From assembly GCA_025351405.1 (NCBI GenBank), contig JANXVZ010000025.1:51860-115859 (forward strand): a stretch of DNA of 64,000 nt, read 5' to 3'. Positions 21,469 through 29,617 of the stretch are shown one piece after another. Both the position numbers and the translations under genes were made by a program. The DNA is from Sphingomonadales bacterium (lineage in GTDB: Bacteria; Pseudomonadota; Alphaproteobacteria; Sphingomonadales; Sphingomonadaceae). The notes beneath the pieces were generated by a model. It did no database searches, was not told where the DNA came from, and worked only from the letters and a program-made list of their open reading frames with translations. Each line of letters starts with the position of its first letter. Position 1 is the stretch's first letter.

Positions 21469-21812
21469 CGCGGATGTTCAAGCGGGTGCAGCGACGGGCT
21501 TTCAGCGAACATCCAGCCTGAATATACGCGCTTGCTCCCACCCTTGGCGAGCTTCTCGTCGATCAGCAGGAAGGCGCCGCTGAGCTTTTGTTCCCACGGC
21601 GGGGTCGTCTCGCAAGTGCGAACCAGAACATGCAGGCTGGCAAAATCGAACGTCTCGCCCGGCTTGCCGATAAAGCTGCGAGTCTCACCGGTGCGCTTGT
21701 TCAGCGCCCCGATCGTGACAACGCGTTCCGCATTGGGGGTGGGCAGGGTTTCGGCGACGAGCGGTGCCGTACACAGGACAAGCCCTGAAAACAGAAGCGC
21801 GCTGGCCTTCAC
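21291..21812 (-). CDS. DUF2155-domain periplasmic protein with an extended C-terminus
   Basis: The first 20 or so residues form a signal peptide (KASALLFSGLVLCTAPLVAE). The domain that follows matches DUF2155: VVTIGALNKRTGET, DFASLHVLVRTCETTPPWEQ, FSGW-like YSGWMFAESPSLHPLEHP and YDIWVKSCAMRF, with two conserved cysteines. Function is unknown, though the gene often sits beside NDUFA12 and mlaD genes, as here. After about residue 125 the protein continues for some 48 low-complexity residues (Ala, Pro, Lys, Ser), encoded antisense to the end of aat. It follows the short mlaD by 4 nt. Confidence 0.82.
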   Translation of the reverse strand: MKASALLFSGLVLCTAPLVAETLPTPNAERVVTIGALNKRTGETRSFIGKPGETFDFASLHVLVRTCETTPPWEQKLSGAFLLIDEKLAKGGSKRVYSGWMFAESPSLHPLEHPRYDIWVKSCAMRFPETAPGTTDAADSMPAKTKPAGKGAASASIAPKSAEVPSAVDNSPR

Positions 21813-21816
21813 CGGG

Positions 21817-22350
21817 CTATTTTCCTGCTGGCGTCATGGGCGGAGGTGCCGTTGACGCCGCCGGCGAAGCATTGGCGTCAGCCGGTTTGGACGCATCGCC
21901 GGATCGATTGACGAAACTGCCGATGAGACTCATCAGATCGGTCGATCCCGAAGTCTCGGTGATCTCCTCGCCGGGCTTGAGCATCACGGCATCCCCGCCC
22001 GGTGTCAGCGCGATATACGTACCGCCGAGGAGTCCCTCGGACGTGATCGACGCACTCGAATCAACAGGCAGTTTCAGGGCCTTGTCGATCGAAAGTTCAA
22101 GCACGGCCTGGTAGCTGCCCGGATCCAGCGCCTGCGATGCCACCCGCCCGACCTTGATACCAGAAACGCGAACATCGGTGCCCGCGGAAACACCCGCCAC
22201 GTTGGGGAAGCGCGCCTTGAGCAGATAACCGCCGTCACGCGTACCCGCCTGCGTGCGATCATAGGCAAACAATACGAAGCCGACCGCGACGAGCACGACG
22301 ATCAGCCCGGTCAAGGCCTCGATGATATTGTCCTTGAAAAGGCTGCGCAC
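21817..22350 (-). CDS. mlaD: MlaD, outer-membrane lipid asymmetry maintenance protein (short form)
   Basis: The 177-aa product has one N-terminal helix (about 9-29, ALTGLIVVLVAVGFVLFAYD) and an MCE domain (about 40-118) with VAGVSAGTDVRVSGIKVG and SEGLLGGTYIALTPGG. The size and the GLLG-TYI-L signature are those of canonical MlaD, which carries phospholipid between the outer membrane and the MlaFE complex. It starts with GTG. No permease or ATPase gene adjoins it; a separate MCE operon lies at 11.1-14.7 kb. It lies between an NDUFA12-like gene and DUF2155 in one transcription unit. Confidence 0.93.
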   Translation of the reverse strand: MRSLFKDNIIEALTGLIVVLVAVGFVLFAYDRTQAGTRDGGYLLKARFPNVAGVSAGTDVRVSGIKVGRVASQALDPGSYQAVLELSIDKALKLPVDSSASITSEGLLGGTYIALTPGGDAVMLKPGEEITETSGSTDLMSLIGSFVNRSGDASKPADANASPAASTAPPPMTPAGK

Positions 22351-22386
22351 GCGTCAAAACTCCGGCGAAAAGAGGGTTTCCGGCAG

Positions 22387-22773
22387 CTATTCCGGTGTCC
22401 AGGCGCGATAGTCGCCGGTTGCCCGGGCGCGATGGCCACCGGCGGACAAGCTGCCCGACGGCGCATGGGCTGCGGCAGTACCCGTGGCATTCGGCGTCCA
22501 CGGCTTTTCCCAGACGCGCGGTGTCAGCGGGCGCTCCGATGGCGGCAGCGCCGTCGTCTTGTGCATCCACAAGTGCCATTCGGGCGGAATGCGGCTGGCT
22601 TCCGGGATACCGTTGTAGATGACCCAGCGGCGCTCGGTCCTGCCGGCGCCAGAGCGGTAATAGATATTGCCCTGGTCATCCCGGCCAACCTCGTTGCCCG
22701 TGCGGCGCGTTGTCAGCCGCGTGCCGTAACCGGGACCATTCCACCAGGTAAAGATGTTCGACAGCAAACCCAT
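22387..22773 (-). CDS. NADH:ubiquinone oxidoreductase subunit NDUFA12-like protein
   Basis: The 128-aa protein begins GLLSNIFTWWNGPGYGTRL and has NEVGRDDQGNIYYRS, RRWVIYNG-EASRIPPEWH and WMHKTTALPPSE, the hallmarks of the NDUFA12/B17.2 accessory subunit of complex I found in mitochondria and alphaproteobacteria. The tail is Ala/Gly-rich. It is the first gene of the set with mlaD and DUF2155, and the set is likely co-transcribed. The nuo operon itself is elsewhere. Confidence 0.92.
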   Translation of the reverse strand: MGLLSNIFTWWNGPGYGTRLTTRRTGNEVGRDDQGNIYYRSGAGRTERRWVIYNGIPEASRIPPEWHLWMHKTTALPPSERPLTPRVWEKPWTPNATGTAAAHAPSGSLSAGGHRARATGDYRAWTPE

Positions 22774-22874
22774 GCGCCCCTACAGCCCGATTGTGGGCCA
22801 AAGTGCAAGGGGGCGCGTAGCCTTGGCAAACCCCCGATTCCGCCGTCGGCGCCTTGTGCCGGCGCCTGCGACAC

Positions 22875-23324
22875 TCAGCGCAACACGCGATCGCCCGGTT
22901 TCAGCCCAATTCGCGCAGCCTCGCCGGCATTGAGTTCAATGACCGCCGACGAATCACCCCCGGACGGAATGAAATCCCGCGCGAACGGCGTGGCGTTGGC
23001 CGCGATGTTGAGCACCCGGTTATCGGGCGCGACGAAGATGATATCGAGCGACAGGACGGTATTCTCCATCCAGAAAGTTTGCGGCCGCGGCGGCGCGAGT
23101 GGGAAAATCATCCCTGCCGACCGCGCCATGCGCTTGCGAAACATCAGTCCGCATTCCTGCGCATCGGCGCTGGCAGCAACCTCGACATCGTAACGGTGCT
23201 TGCCGGTCGCGGTGACCAGCGTGACACGCTGATGAGCCAACCCCGGAACAGGGCATGGCCCGGACATCGCTGCCGCCGGTACAGCGACGAAGGCGGCAAT
23301 CAGCGCCAAAGCGGCAAGGTTCAT
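22875..23324 (-). CDS. DUF192 family exported protein
   Basis: The 149-aa product has a signal peptide (NLAALALIAAFVAVPAAA) and a DUF192 domain: YDVEVAASADAQECGLMFRK, MIFPLAPPRPQTFWMENT, LDIIFVAPDNRVLNI and AVIELNAGEAARIGLKPGD. DUF192 proteins are small periplasmic beta-barrel proteins of unknown function. Its ATG overlaps the stop of the double cold-shock gene (ATGA), so the two are translated together. Confidence 0.87.
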   Translation of the reverse strand: MNLAALALIAAFVAVPAAAMSGPCPVPGLAHQRVTLVTATGKHRYDVEVAASADAQECGLMFRKRMARSAGMIFPLAPPRPQTFWMENTVLSLDIIFVAPDNRVLNIAANATPFARDFIPSGGDSSAVIELNAGEAARIGLKPGDRVLR

Positions 23325-23956
23325 TCGGGCTGCGACTCCAAGGGCGACAGCGCTGTTTCGGGCATTTCGATCAGCACCGCCAGTGGCCCCTTGTGTCCGG
23401 GTGCAATGCGCGCTCGCAACGGCTGGCCTGGCATCAACTCCACGAGGCCGGCGCGGCGCACTGTCTCCATGTGCACAAAAATATCCTCGGGCGAGCCAAG
23501 GCGCGTGACAAATCCATAGCCTTTCAGGCGGTTGAACCATTTGACCACGACCTGTTCGAAGCCGCCTGCAGCAGCGATCATGGCCTGCGGGTCCACCCTG
23601 TCGGCGGCGCGCGCTGCAGCGGTTTCCGGATCGGGTCCGATTGATGTGGACAGGTCAATCTCGGTGATGCGCCTCGCCTGGCGGCCACGGTCGCGGGCAA
23701 CGACGATGCAACTGATGGTGGCACCTTCCGGGAGCGTGCGGCGCCCCGCCTCGCGCACCACTGTGAAGTGAACGAGGATGTCACTGCCACGCGGCTCGGA
23801 ATTGTCATTCGGAACCATGAAGCCATAGCCGCGCACAGGGTCGAACCATTTGACCGTGCCGCGAACCAACGCTTCGCCGATACCGACCACGTCAGGATTT
23901 GCTTCCGGCGCCATCGCGGTCGCCAAAGTCGATTCGATTGTTTCGGCCCCGCCCAT
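23321..23956 (-). CDS. Protein with two cold-shock domains
   Basis: The 211-aa protein holds two OB-fold cold-shock domains. CSD1 is at about 32-100 with RNP1-like GYGFM (43-47) and RNP2-like ILVHF; CSD2 is at about 136-198 with GYGFV (146-150) and IFVHM. A linker of about 35 residues joins them. Such proteins bind single-stranded nucleic acid and act as RNA chaperones; double-CSD forms are known in alphaproteobacteria. The start at 23956 follows a very strong GGGGGG ribosome site. The 298-bp gap upstream, shared with the divergent CoxG operon, shows no other gene. Confidence 0.9.
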   Translation of the reverse strand: MGGAETIESTLATAMAPEANPDVVGIGEALVRGTVKWFDPVRGYGFMVPNDNSEPRGSDILVHFTVVREAGRRTLPEGATISCIVVARDRGRQARRITEIDLSTSIGPDPETAAARAADRVDPQAMIAAAGGFEQVVVKWFNRLKGYGFVTRLGSPEDIFVHMETVRRAGLVELMPGQPLRARIAPGHKGPLAVLIEMPETALSPLESQPE

Positions 23957-24254
23957 TTTACCCCCCAATACGCAACATTCGCTCTGCGCAGGGCCAGCCC
24001 GAAAGGCACCGCATAGACCGACCCGACCATTGCGGCCCGCCGACAGCGCCGGGCGCACAATAACTGGCACGTATAATGCCACTGTAAGGACGCCGGTCAA
24101 CAACGGAGACACGGAACCGCTGTGTGTTGCCGAACATTCATGATCGCAGGCGGCCGTTGTTCGCGTTCGAGCACGGTAGCCGCGAAGCCAAAGCCCGGGT
24201 ATGTCTGCCATTTGCACCGCGTCAGGCCGGCCAAACCACAGGAAAGTGCGCGAC

Positions 24255-24899
24255 ATGGAATTGAAGGGCGAAGTGACCATTGCGGCAGCACGCCCCCGGG
24301 TATGGGCGGCGCTCAATGACCCCGCCGTGCTGGCGCGCTGCATCGATGGAGTCGAGAGCCTGACGCGGGTCGACGGTCCGGATGGCGAGCGGCTGGAGGG
24401 CAAGATGAATGCCAAGATCGGACCGGTGCGCGCCACCTTTGCCGGCGCCGTCACCTTGACCGAGGTCGTGGCGCCCGAACGATATGTCCTGGTTGGTGAA
24501 GGCAAGGGTGGCGTTGCCGGCTTTGCCAAGGGCCAGGCAGCGGTCAGTCTTGCAGAAGTCTCGCCCAGCGAGACCCTGCTTCGTTATGATGTCAGCTCGA
24601 GCGTCGGGGGCAAGATCGCGCAACTCGGAGCCCGGTTGATCGAAGGCACGGCAAAGGCCTACGCCGAGACCTTCTTCGGTCGCCTCAAGACCGAACTCGA
24701 AAGCCCGTTGGCCGATGGCATGGCGGATGCCGATGGCGTGGTGGATGCCGATGGCAGCGCCACAACGCACTCACCGGCCATGGCCGTTGCGGCAGCAACC
24801 GATGCCCCGACTGCCGTCGACACAGGCCTGTCGCCGCTGATCTGGGGGGGGCTGCTGGTTGCCGGCGTTCTCGCCTTCCTCGTCTGGCAATGGGGCTGA
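24255..24899 (+). CDS. CoxG-like SRPBCC protein with C-terminal membrane anchor
   Basis: The 214-aa protein has a CoxG/SRPBCC lipid-binding-like fold at about residues 1-145, starting MELKGEVTIAAARPRVWAAL with KMNAKIGPVRATFAGAV, YVLVGEGKGGVAGFAKGQA and the conserved GGKIAQLGARLI. A variable Asp/Ala-rich linker (DADGVVDADGSA) leads to a C-terminal transmembrane helix (about 193-212). In CO dehydrogenase systems CoxG anchors the molybdenum enzyme to the membrane. Here no such enzyme is nearby. It is first in an operon with XdhC, a molybdopterin-binding protein and MocA. Confidence 0.88.
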   Translation: MELKGEVTIAAARPRVWAALNDPAVLARCIDGVESLTRVDGPDGERLEGKMNAKIGPVRATFAGAVTLTEVVAPERYVLVGEGKGGVAGFAKGQAAVSLAEVSPSETLLRYDVSSSVGGKIAQLGARLIEGTAKAYAETFFGRLKTELESPLADGMADADGVVDADGSATTHSPAMAVAAATDAPTAVDTGLSPLIWGGLLVAGVLAFLVWQWG

Positions 24900-24909
24900 T
24901 GCTTCCCAT

Positions 24910-25866
24910 ATGGCCAGCATGACCCAATCCGATGATCTCGCCACCCTGGTCGCCGCCGCCGCATGGTCAGCAGCGGGCCACAGCGTCGCCATTGCCACCG
25001 TCATCGCCACCTGGGGGTCTGCACCGCGGCGCATCGGCAGCCATCTCGCGGTGCGTGACGACGGCCTTTTCGAAGGCTCGGTGAGCGGCGGCTGCGTCGA
25101 AGGCGATGTCGTCACCGAGGCGCAGGCGCTGCTTGCCGCCGGCAGCGGTGCACGGCGGCTCGATTATGGCGTCGCCGATGAAACCGCCTGGTCGGTCGGC
25201 TTGGCGTGCGGCGGCAAGATTTCCGTACTGGTCCAGCGATTGTCCGAGGACGGTTTTTCGTCTGCGCTGGTCAACCGGCTGGCAGGCGCCGCAGCGAGCG
25301 GGGAAAGCATCACCCTTGCAACCGATATCGCCACCGGCGTGAGCCGCGAAGGGGCCGGCGCCGACAATGACTTCAGTCGCACATACCCGCCGCCGCGCCG
25401 TGTCGCGATCATCGGCGCCGTCCATATCGCTCAGGCGCTCGTGCCGCTGGCCATCGCTATCGGCATCACGCCGACGGTTATCGATCCGCGGGGCCTGTTT
25501 GCGGCGGCGGATCGTTTTGCCGGGCTAGACCTCGACAACCGCTGGCCCGACGAGGCGCTTGCCGAATGGAAGCCCAACGCCGCCAGCGCCGTCGTCGCGC
25601 TGACGCATGATCCAAAGCTCGACGACGTCGCACTCGCGGCGGCGCTGCGATCGCCAGCCTTTTATATCGCCGCATTGGGATCGCGGAAGAACCACGCGGC
25701 ACGGCGCGATCGGCTGGCGACCCTCGGTTTCGACCCGGCGACGCTCGATCGTATTCATGGCCCCGCCGGGCTTGCCATCGGCGCTGCCGACCCCCCCGAG
25801 ATCGCGCTGAGCATCGCTGCTGAAATGACCGCGGCGTGGAGGGGTGCGTTGCAGCCGCGGGCATGA
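24910..25866 (+). CDS. XdhC-family molybdoenzyme maturation factor
   Basis: The 318-aa protein has the N-terminal XdhC/CoxI domain with WGSAPRRIGSHLAVRDDG and GSVSGGCVEGDVV, and LACGGKISVLVQRL. The C-terminal Rossmann-like domain has VAIIGAVHIAQALVPLA, LTHDPKLDDVAL and ALGSRKNHAARRDRL. XdhC proteins bind and sulfurate molybdenum cofactor before it is put into xanthine-dehydrogenase-type enzymes. The ATG at 24910 lies 10 nt after CoxG, and the stop overlaps the next start (ATGA). Confidence 0.92.
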   Translation: MASMTQSDDLATLVAAAAWSAAGHSVAIATVIATWGSAPRRIGSHLAVRDDGLFEGSVSGGCVEGDVVTEAQALLAAGSGARRLDYGVADETAWSVGLACGGKISVLVQRLSEDGFSSALVNRLAGAAASGESITLATDIATGVSREGAGADNDFSRTYPPPRRVAIIGAVHIAQALVPLAIAIGITPTVIDPRGLFAAADRFAGLDLDNRWPDEALAEWKPNAASAVVALTHDPKLDDVALAAALRSPAFYIAALGSRKNHAARRDRLATLGFDPATLDRIHGPAGLAIGAADPPEIALSIAAEMTAAWRGALQPRA

Positions 25867-26867
25867 TTTTCCTGACCGTGCCGACCAGGGAGGCCATTGG
25901 TGGCATCCTCGCGCATTCGCTGCGGCTTGGTGCGCGGCGGTGGCCCAAGGGCCGCCATCTCGACGGCGCAGATATCGCCGCTGCCGATGCCGCCGGCATC
26001 GCTTCCCTGACCATCGCCCGGCTTGGTGCCAATGACGTCGGGGAGGATGCGGCGGCCGCCCGATTGGCGGCGTGCCTCGCCGGACCGGCTATCGTCGCCT
26101 TGCCCGCCGCCCATGGCCGCGCCAACCTCGCAGCCCGGCATGGCGGCCTTGTCAGCTTCGACCCTGCGATGGTTGCTGCCGTCAACGCCCGGGACGAAGC
26201 GCTGACACTGGCGACGCTCGCGCCCGATAGTCGGGTTGCGGCCGGCGATCTGGTCGGGACGGTAAAGGTCATCCGCTATGCCGTCGACGGCGATTGCCTT
26301 GCGGCAGCGTGTGCGGCCGCCCGACCGCTGGTCCTCGCGCATTTCCGCCCCCAAACCATTGCGCTGCTCGCGACCAAGTTGCCGGGACTTGATGACAAGG
26401 TAGTGGCAAAAACCGCCCGGGTGACAAGGTCGCGCATTGAATCGCTGGGCTGCACAATGGTCGAGATGCACCCGTGTGCACATGACGCCGCAAAGCTTGC
26501 CGACCAACTGCGGAGCGTCGCCGGGGACATCATCCTCGTCATCGGCGCGTCAGCGACGGTCGATCGGGGCGATGTCATCCCCGCTGCAATCACACTGGCC
26601 GGTGGCAGCATCATCCGACTTGGCATGCCCGTCGATCCCGGCAACCTGCTGTGCCTGGGGGAGATCGGCGGTCGCCACGTCATCGGTTTGCCCGGTTGCG
26701 CCCGTTCGCCGCGTCGCAACGGCTTTGACCTTGTGCTCGAGCGCCTGGTGGCGGGACGCACAGTCACCAGCGCGGATATCGCGGCCATGGGAAGCGGCGG
26801 GCTGCTTCCGGAAAGCGAGCGACCCCTTGCCCGCGCGCCGCGCAGGATGCGCGCAGTTGCCGCCTGA
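25863..26867 (+). CDS. Molybdopterin-binding protein (MoeA/MogA-like fold)
   Basis: The 334-aa product ends in a MoCF_biosynth-type domain with ILVIGASATVDRGDVIPAAI, the IRLGMPVDPGN loop and a GLPGCARSPRRN stretch that resembles the GxPGxPxS segment of MoeA-type proteins. The N-terminal half (PTREAIGGILAHSLRL, RWPKGRHLDGADI) is characteristic of the molybdopterin-binding proteins found beside XdhC and MocA. Probable role: handing molybdenum cofactor to a hydroxylase; the exact reaction is not known to me. Starts and stops overlap on both sides, so it is translationally coupled. Confidence 0.82.
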   Translation: MIFLTVPTREAIGGILAHSLRLGARRWPKGRHLDGADIAAADAAGIASLTIARLGANDVGEDAAAARLAACLAGPAIVALPAAHGRANLAARHGGLVSFDPAMVAAVNARDEALTLATLAPDSRVAAGDLVGTVKVIRYAVDGDCLAAACAAARPLVLAHFRPQTIALLATKLPGLDDKVVAKTARVTRSRIESLGCTMVEMHPCAHDAAKLADQLRSVAGDIILVIGASATVDRGDVIPAAITLAGGSIIRLGMPVDPGNLLCLGEIGGRHVIGLPGCARSPRRNGFDLVLERLVAGRTVTSADIAAMGSGGLLPESERPLARAPRRMRAVAA

Positions 26868-27486
26868 ATCGCCGATCATCGGCGCCATATTGCTGGCCGC
26901 CGGCGCATCGCGGCGGATGGGTGACCAGCACAAACTGCTGGCGGACTGGAACGGCCGGCCACTCATCGCCCATGCCGCTGCCGCAATCACCGCTGCCGGA
27001 TTGCCGCCGCCGCTTGTCGTGCTCGGTGCGTGCGCCGCCCAGGTTCGCGCCGCGCTCGGTGACGAGACGGCGCACTTTGTCGTCGCCGTCGATCATGCCG
27101 AGGGTATGAGCCGATCCTTGCGCGCAGGGCTGGCGGCGGCGCCGGCAGATTGGGCCGGCGCCGTCGTCTGCCTCGCCGATATGCCGCGGGTGCAGCCCCA
27201 GACCATCGCCGCCCTGGCAAGCGCACTTGCCAAGGCCGGGGAAGCGGCAATTGCGGTTCCCGTCATGAATGGCACGCGCGGCAACCCGGTCGGTTGGGGC
27301 CGCGCCCATTTTTCGGCGTTGATGGCGATCGATGGTGACGGCGGCGGGCGGGCGGTCTTGAGGCAGGCCGGCGATCAGGTTGTCAGCGTTGCTGTGCTGG
27401 ATACGGGGATACATGACGATATCGATACACCTGAATCGCTGGCGCTGTTGCGGCTGCGAGCCAAAACCGCCCGCGAAACGGACTGA
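26857..27486 (+). CDS. mocA: Molybdenum cofactor cytidylyltransferase MocA-type
   Basis: MocA adds CMP to molybdopterin to make the MCD cofactor of hydroxylases such as xanthine or CO dehydrogenase. The 209-aa protein has the intact nucleotidyltransferase signature LLAAGASRRMG-QHKLLADW, VCLADMPRVQP with the metal-binding Asp, and PVMNGTRGNPVGWGR. No in-frame ATG precedes the homology. I use the TTG at 26857, which has AGGA 9 nt upstream and overlaps the previous gene by 11 nt. It completes the CoxG-XdhC-MoBP-MocA operon. Confidence 0.88.
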   Translation: MPPESPIIGAILLAAGASRRMGDQHKLLADWNGRPLIAHAAAAITAAGLPPPLVVLGACAAQVRAALGDETAHFVVAVDHAEGMSRSLRAGLAAAPADWAGAVVCLADMPRVQPQTIAALASALAKAGEAAIAVPVMNGTRGNPVGWGRAHFSALMAIDGDGGGRAVLRQAGDQVVSVAVLDTGIHDDIDTPESLALLRLRAKTARETD

Positions 27487-27544
27487 TTGGTTCGAGGATC
27501 ACGCATTCAGAACGATTGTAGAAATTTAATAATGCGTTAGGGTA

Positions 27545-27566
27545 AGGCTAACAGCCTGTTTTAATT
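27545..27566 (+). terminator. Weak candidate terminator after the mocA operon
   Basis: AGGCT (27545-27549) and AGCCT (27553-27557) form a 5-bp stem with a 3-nt loop, followed by the T-rich GTTTTAATT. It is 58 nt past the mocA stop. The stem is short for this GC-rich genome, so the call is tentative. Confidence 0.3.
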
Positions 27567-27757
27567 GTCAGATTTTTCAACCGCCAAGACTCGTTTCGGC
27601 TACGGTCCATATCGGTTCGGCAATTGTGCGCGTAGACGCAGCGGCAGGGTCAGTCGCCGTTTCGTCGGATGAGGCCGGGGCCGCCAGCAATGGCGTCCAC
27701 GCTTGGTCGGACGTGTCGATTTCCCTTCGAACAACTTGATACCAGGGGTATAATTTC

Positions 27758-28495
27758 ATGAAATTCGGCATTGGCATGGCGGCAGTCGCTGCCATCGCAA
27801 GCCTCGCGGTTCCGGCTGCAGCAGCAAATCTGGTCACCAATGGTGGCTTTGAAACGCTCACCAGCGGCATCGGCCAGATCGGGTACAACACCAACGCCAC
27901 CGGCTGGACCACCAGCGGCTACAACTTCGTTTTCCACGGCACCACCGCCGACAGTGAAGGCTCGGACGGAGTCTATGGGTATCTTGGCCTCTGGGGTGCG
28001 GCGAACGGCAGCGCCAACGGCCTTGGGCCAAGCCCACTCGGCGGCAATTTCGTCGGCGCGGATGGCGCCTTCTCGGTTGGGCCGATCAGCCAGACGATCA
28101 ATGGCCTGACCGCCGGCAAAAGCTATGACGTCAGCTTTTACTGGGGCGGCGCGCAGCAGTCCGGCTTCAGCGGAGCGCAGACCGAACAATGGGAAGTCAG
28201 CCTTGGCGGACCCTCGCAGTTCACCGCGATCTACAGCAATCCCTCGCACGGCTTCAGCGGTTGGATGAAGGAAACCTTCACCTTCACCGCCGGCGCATCG
28301 TCCGAAGTGTTGAGCTTCCTCGCCCATGGCACTCCCGATGGCGTTCCGCCATTTTCGGTCCTTGACGGCGTCAGCCTCAATGCCACCGGTGCCGTGCCAG
28401 AGCCGGCCACCTGGGCGTTGATGCTTTCGGGCTTTGGCCTTGTCGGCTTCACCATGCGCAACCGTCGCAATCGGAATACCACCGTCGCCGCCTGA
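27758..28495 (+). CDS. Secreted PEPxxWA-CTERM protein (245 aa)
   Basis: The protein has a signal peptide (about 1-22, FGIGMAAVAAIASLAVPAAA), then NLVTNGGFETLTSG, the opening often seen in DUF642-like or carbohydrate-binding-like extracellular domains. Later stretches such as SVGPISQTINGLTAGKSYDV and VSFYWGGAQQ fit a beta-sandwich. The C-terminus is a PEP-CTERM signal: VPEPATWALM, a hydrophobic helix, then RNRRNR. AGGGG lies 9 nt before the ATG. The function is unknown; a surface or matrix protein is the best guess. It stands alone between two terminators. Confidence 0.85.
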   Translation: MKFGIGMAAVAAIASLAVPAAAANLVTNGGFETLTSGIGQIGYNTNATGWTTSGYNFVFHGTTADSEGSDGVYGYLGLWGAANGSANGLGPSPLGGNFVGADGAFSVGPISQTINGLTAGKSYDVSFYWGGAQQSGFSGAQTEQWEVSLGGPSQFTAIYSNPSHGFSGWMKETFTFTAGASSEVLSFLAHGTPDGVPPFSVLDGVSLNATGAVPEPATWALMLSGFGLVGFTMRNRRNRNTTVAA

Positions 28496-28519
28496 ATGTT
28501 CGGCCACGCGTGACACCTT

Positions 28520-28556
28520 GGCCGGACGGAACCTCGGTTCCGTCCGGCCTTCTTTT
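28520..28556 (+). terminator. Strong Rho-independent terminator after the 245-aa PEP-CTERM gene
   Basis: A 13-bp perfect stem pairs 28520-28532 with 28537-28549 around a CTCG tetraloop and is followed by TTCTTTT. It lies 24 nt after the stop codon. The next gene begins at 28573. Confidence 0.92.
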
Positions 28557-28572
28557 GGGGCAGACCTGACCT

Positions 28573-29448
28573 GTGCCGCAGCTGTTGCATTTTGCCATCG
28601 ACATGTTCCGGTTGTGCCTGTGGCTGGTGTTGCTGGCGGCCGTGTTCGTGCCACTCGAACGGCTGTTCGCCGTGCGTCCCGAAAGGCTCTGGCGGCGCCA
28701 GATTGCGGTCGATCTTGGCTATTATTTTCTCTCCAGTCTGTTGCCCGCGGTCATCATCGCACTGCCGATGGCGCTCTTCGCCACGGCGCTCAACCATGTG
28801 CTTCCCGCCGCGTCTGCAAGTTGGGCGCTGACCCTGCCGCTGTGGCTGCGCTTCTGCCTTGCCATGGTGGTTGCCGAGTGCGGAGCCTATTGGGGCCATC
28901 GCTGGAGCCATCACAGCCCCTTGTTGTGGCGTTTTCACGCCGTTCACCACAGCGCCGAGCACATGGACTGGCTGGTCAACACGCGTGCCCATCCTGTCGA
29001 CATGGTGTTCATCCGGCTTTGCGCGCTGATGCCGCTCTATGCCCTTGGGCTTGCACAACCCATTGCTGGCGCCGGCGCGGCATTGCCGATCATTGTCGCG
29101 ATCGTCACCACTTTCTGGGGGTTCTTCGTCCACGCCAATGTGCGCTGGCGATACGGTGTTCTGGAGCAGGTCTTTGCCGGACCGGCATTTCACCATTGGC
29201 ACCACAGCCGCCACGATCATATCAACCGCAATTATTCGACGATGTTTCCGTGGATGGACCGGCTGTTCGGAACATTGCACCTGCCCGCGGCATGGCCATC
29301 GGGCTATGGAATAGAAACACCCATGCCGCAAAGCCTGGCAGGACAGCTTCTCGAGCCGCTGGTGGCACCCCGCCGCCTTGGACACGTGCCGGATCGCGAC
29401 GGCGGGCCTCTACCCCGCCCCCGGCCGCTTTCGCCGCCTGCGAACTGA
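28573..29448 (+). CDS. Sterol desaturase / fatty acid hydroxylase family membrane protein
   Basis: This 291-aa integral membrane protein has several hydrophobic helices and the di-iron His boxes of the family: HRWSHH, HAVHHS and HHWHHSRH. These bind a non-haem di-iron centre that hydroxylates or desaturates lipids, carotenoids or similar molecules; the substrate is not predictable. The last 40 residues are Pro/Arg-rich and probably unstructured. It starts with GTG directly downstream of a strong terminator, so it needs its own promoter, although little space remains. Confidence 0.88.
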   Translation: MPQLLHFAIDMFRLCLWLVLLAAVFVPLERLFAVRPERLWRRQIAVDLGYYFLSSLLPAVIIALPMALFATALNHVLPAASASWALTLPLWLRFCLAMVVAECGAYWGHRWSHHSPLLWRFHAVHHSAEHMDWLVNTRAHPVDMVFIRLCALMPLYALGLAQPIAGAGAALPIIVAIVTTFWGFFVHANVRWRYGVLEQVFAGPAFHHWHHSRHDHINRNYSTMFPWMDRLFGTLHLPAAWPSGYGIETPMPQSLAGQLLEPLVAPRRLGHVPDRDGGPLPRPRPLSPPAN

Positions 29449-29556
29449 CCTTCCACCGAGGTCATGCAGGCATCTCGCCGGCATCGGAAGCCTGGCCTAG
29501 CCTATCTTCAAGGATGCCGCCCGCCGCCGCCCGCGCGCGGGCCAGCCGCGCCGACA

Positions 29557-29592
29557 CAAAAAAAGCCCGGCGAGGTTCCCCGCCGGGCCTTT
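29557..29592 (-). terminator. Rho-independent terminator for the Bax-inhibitor-1 gene
   Basis: GCCCGGCG (29565-29572) pairs with CGCCGGGC (29581-29588). Read on the minus strand, the hairpin is followed by a run of seven or eight T residues (A-run at 29558-29564 on the plus strand). It lies 26 nt past the stop of the minus-strand gene. Confidence 0.88.
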
Positions 29593-29617
29593 CAAGTGTC
29601 TTTTTTGCAAGCCGGTA

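Noticed and set aside
27749..27754. TATAAT as a -10 promoter box for the PEP-CTERM gene at 27758
   Set aside because: It ends 3 nt before the ATG and follows the ribosome site, so it cannot serve that gene unless the mRNA is leaderless.
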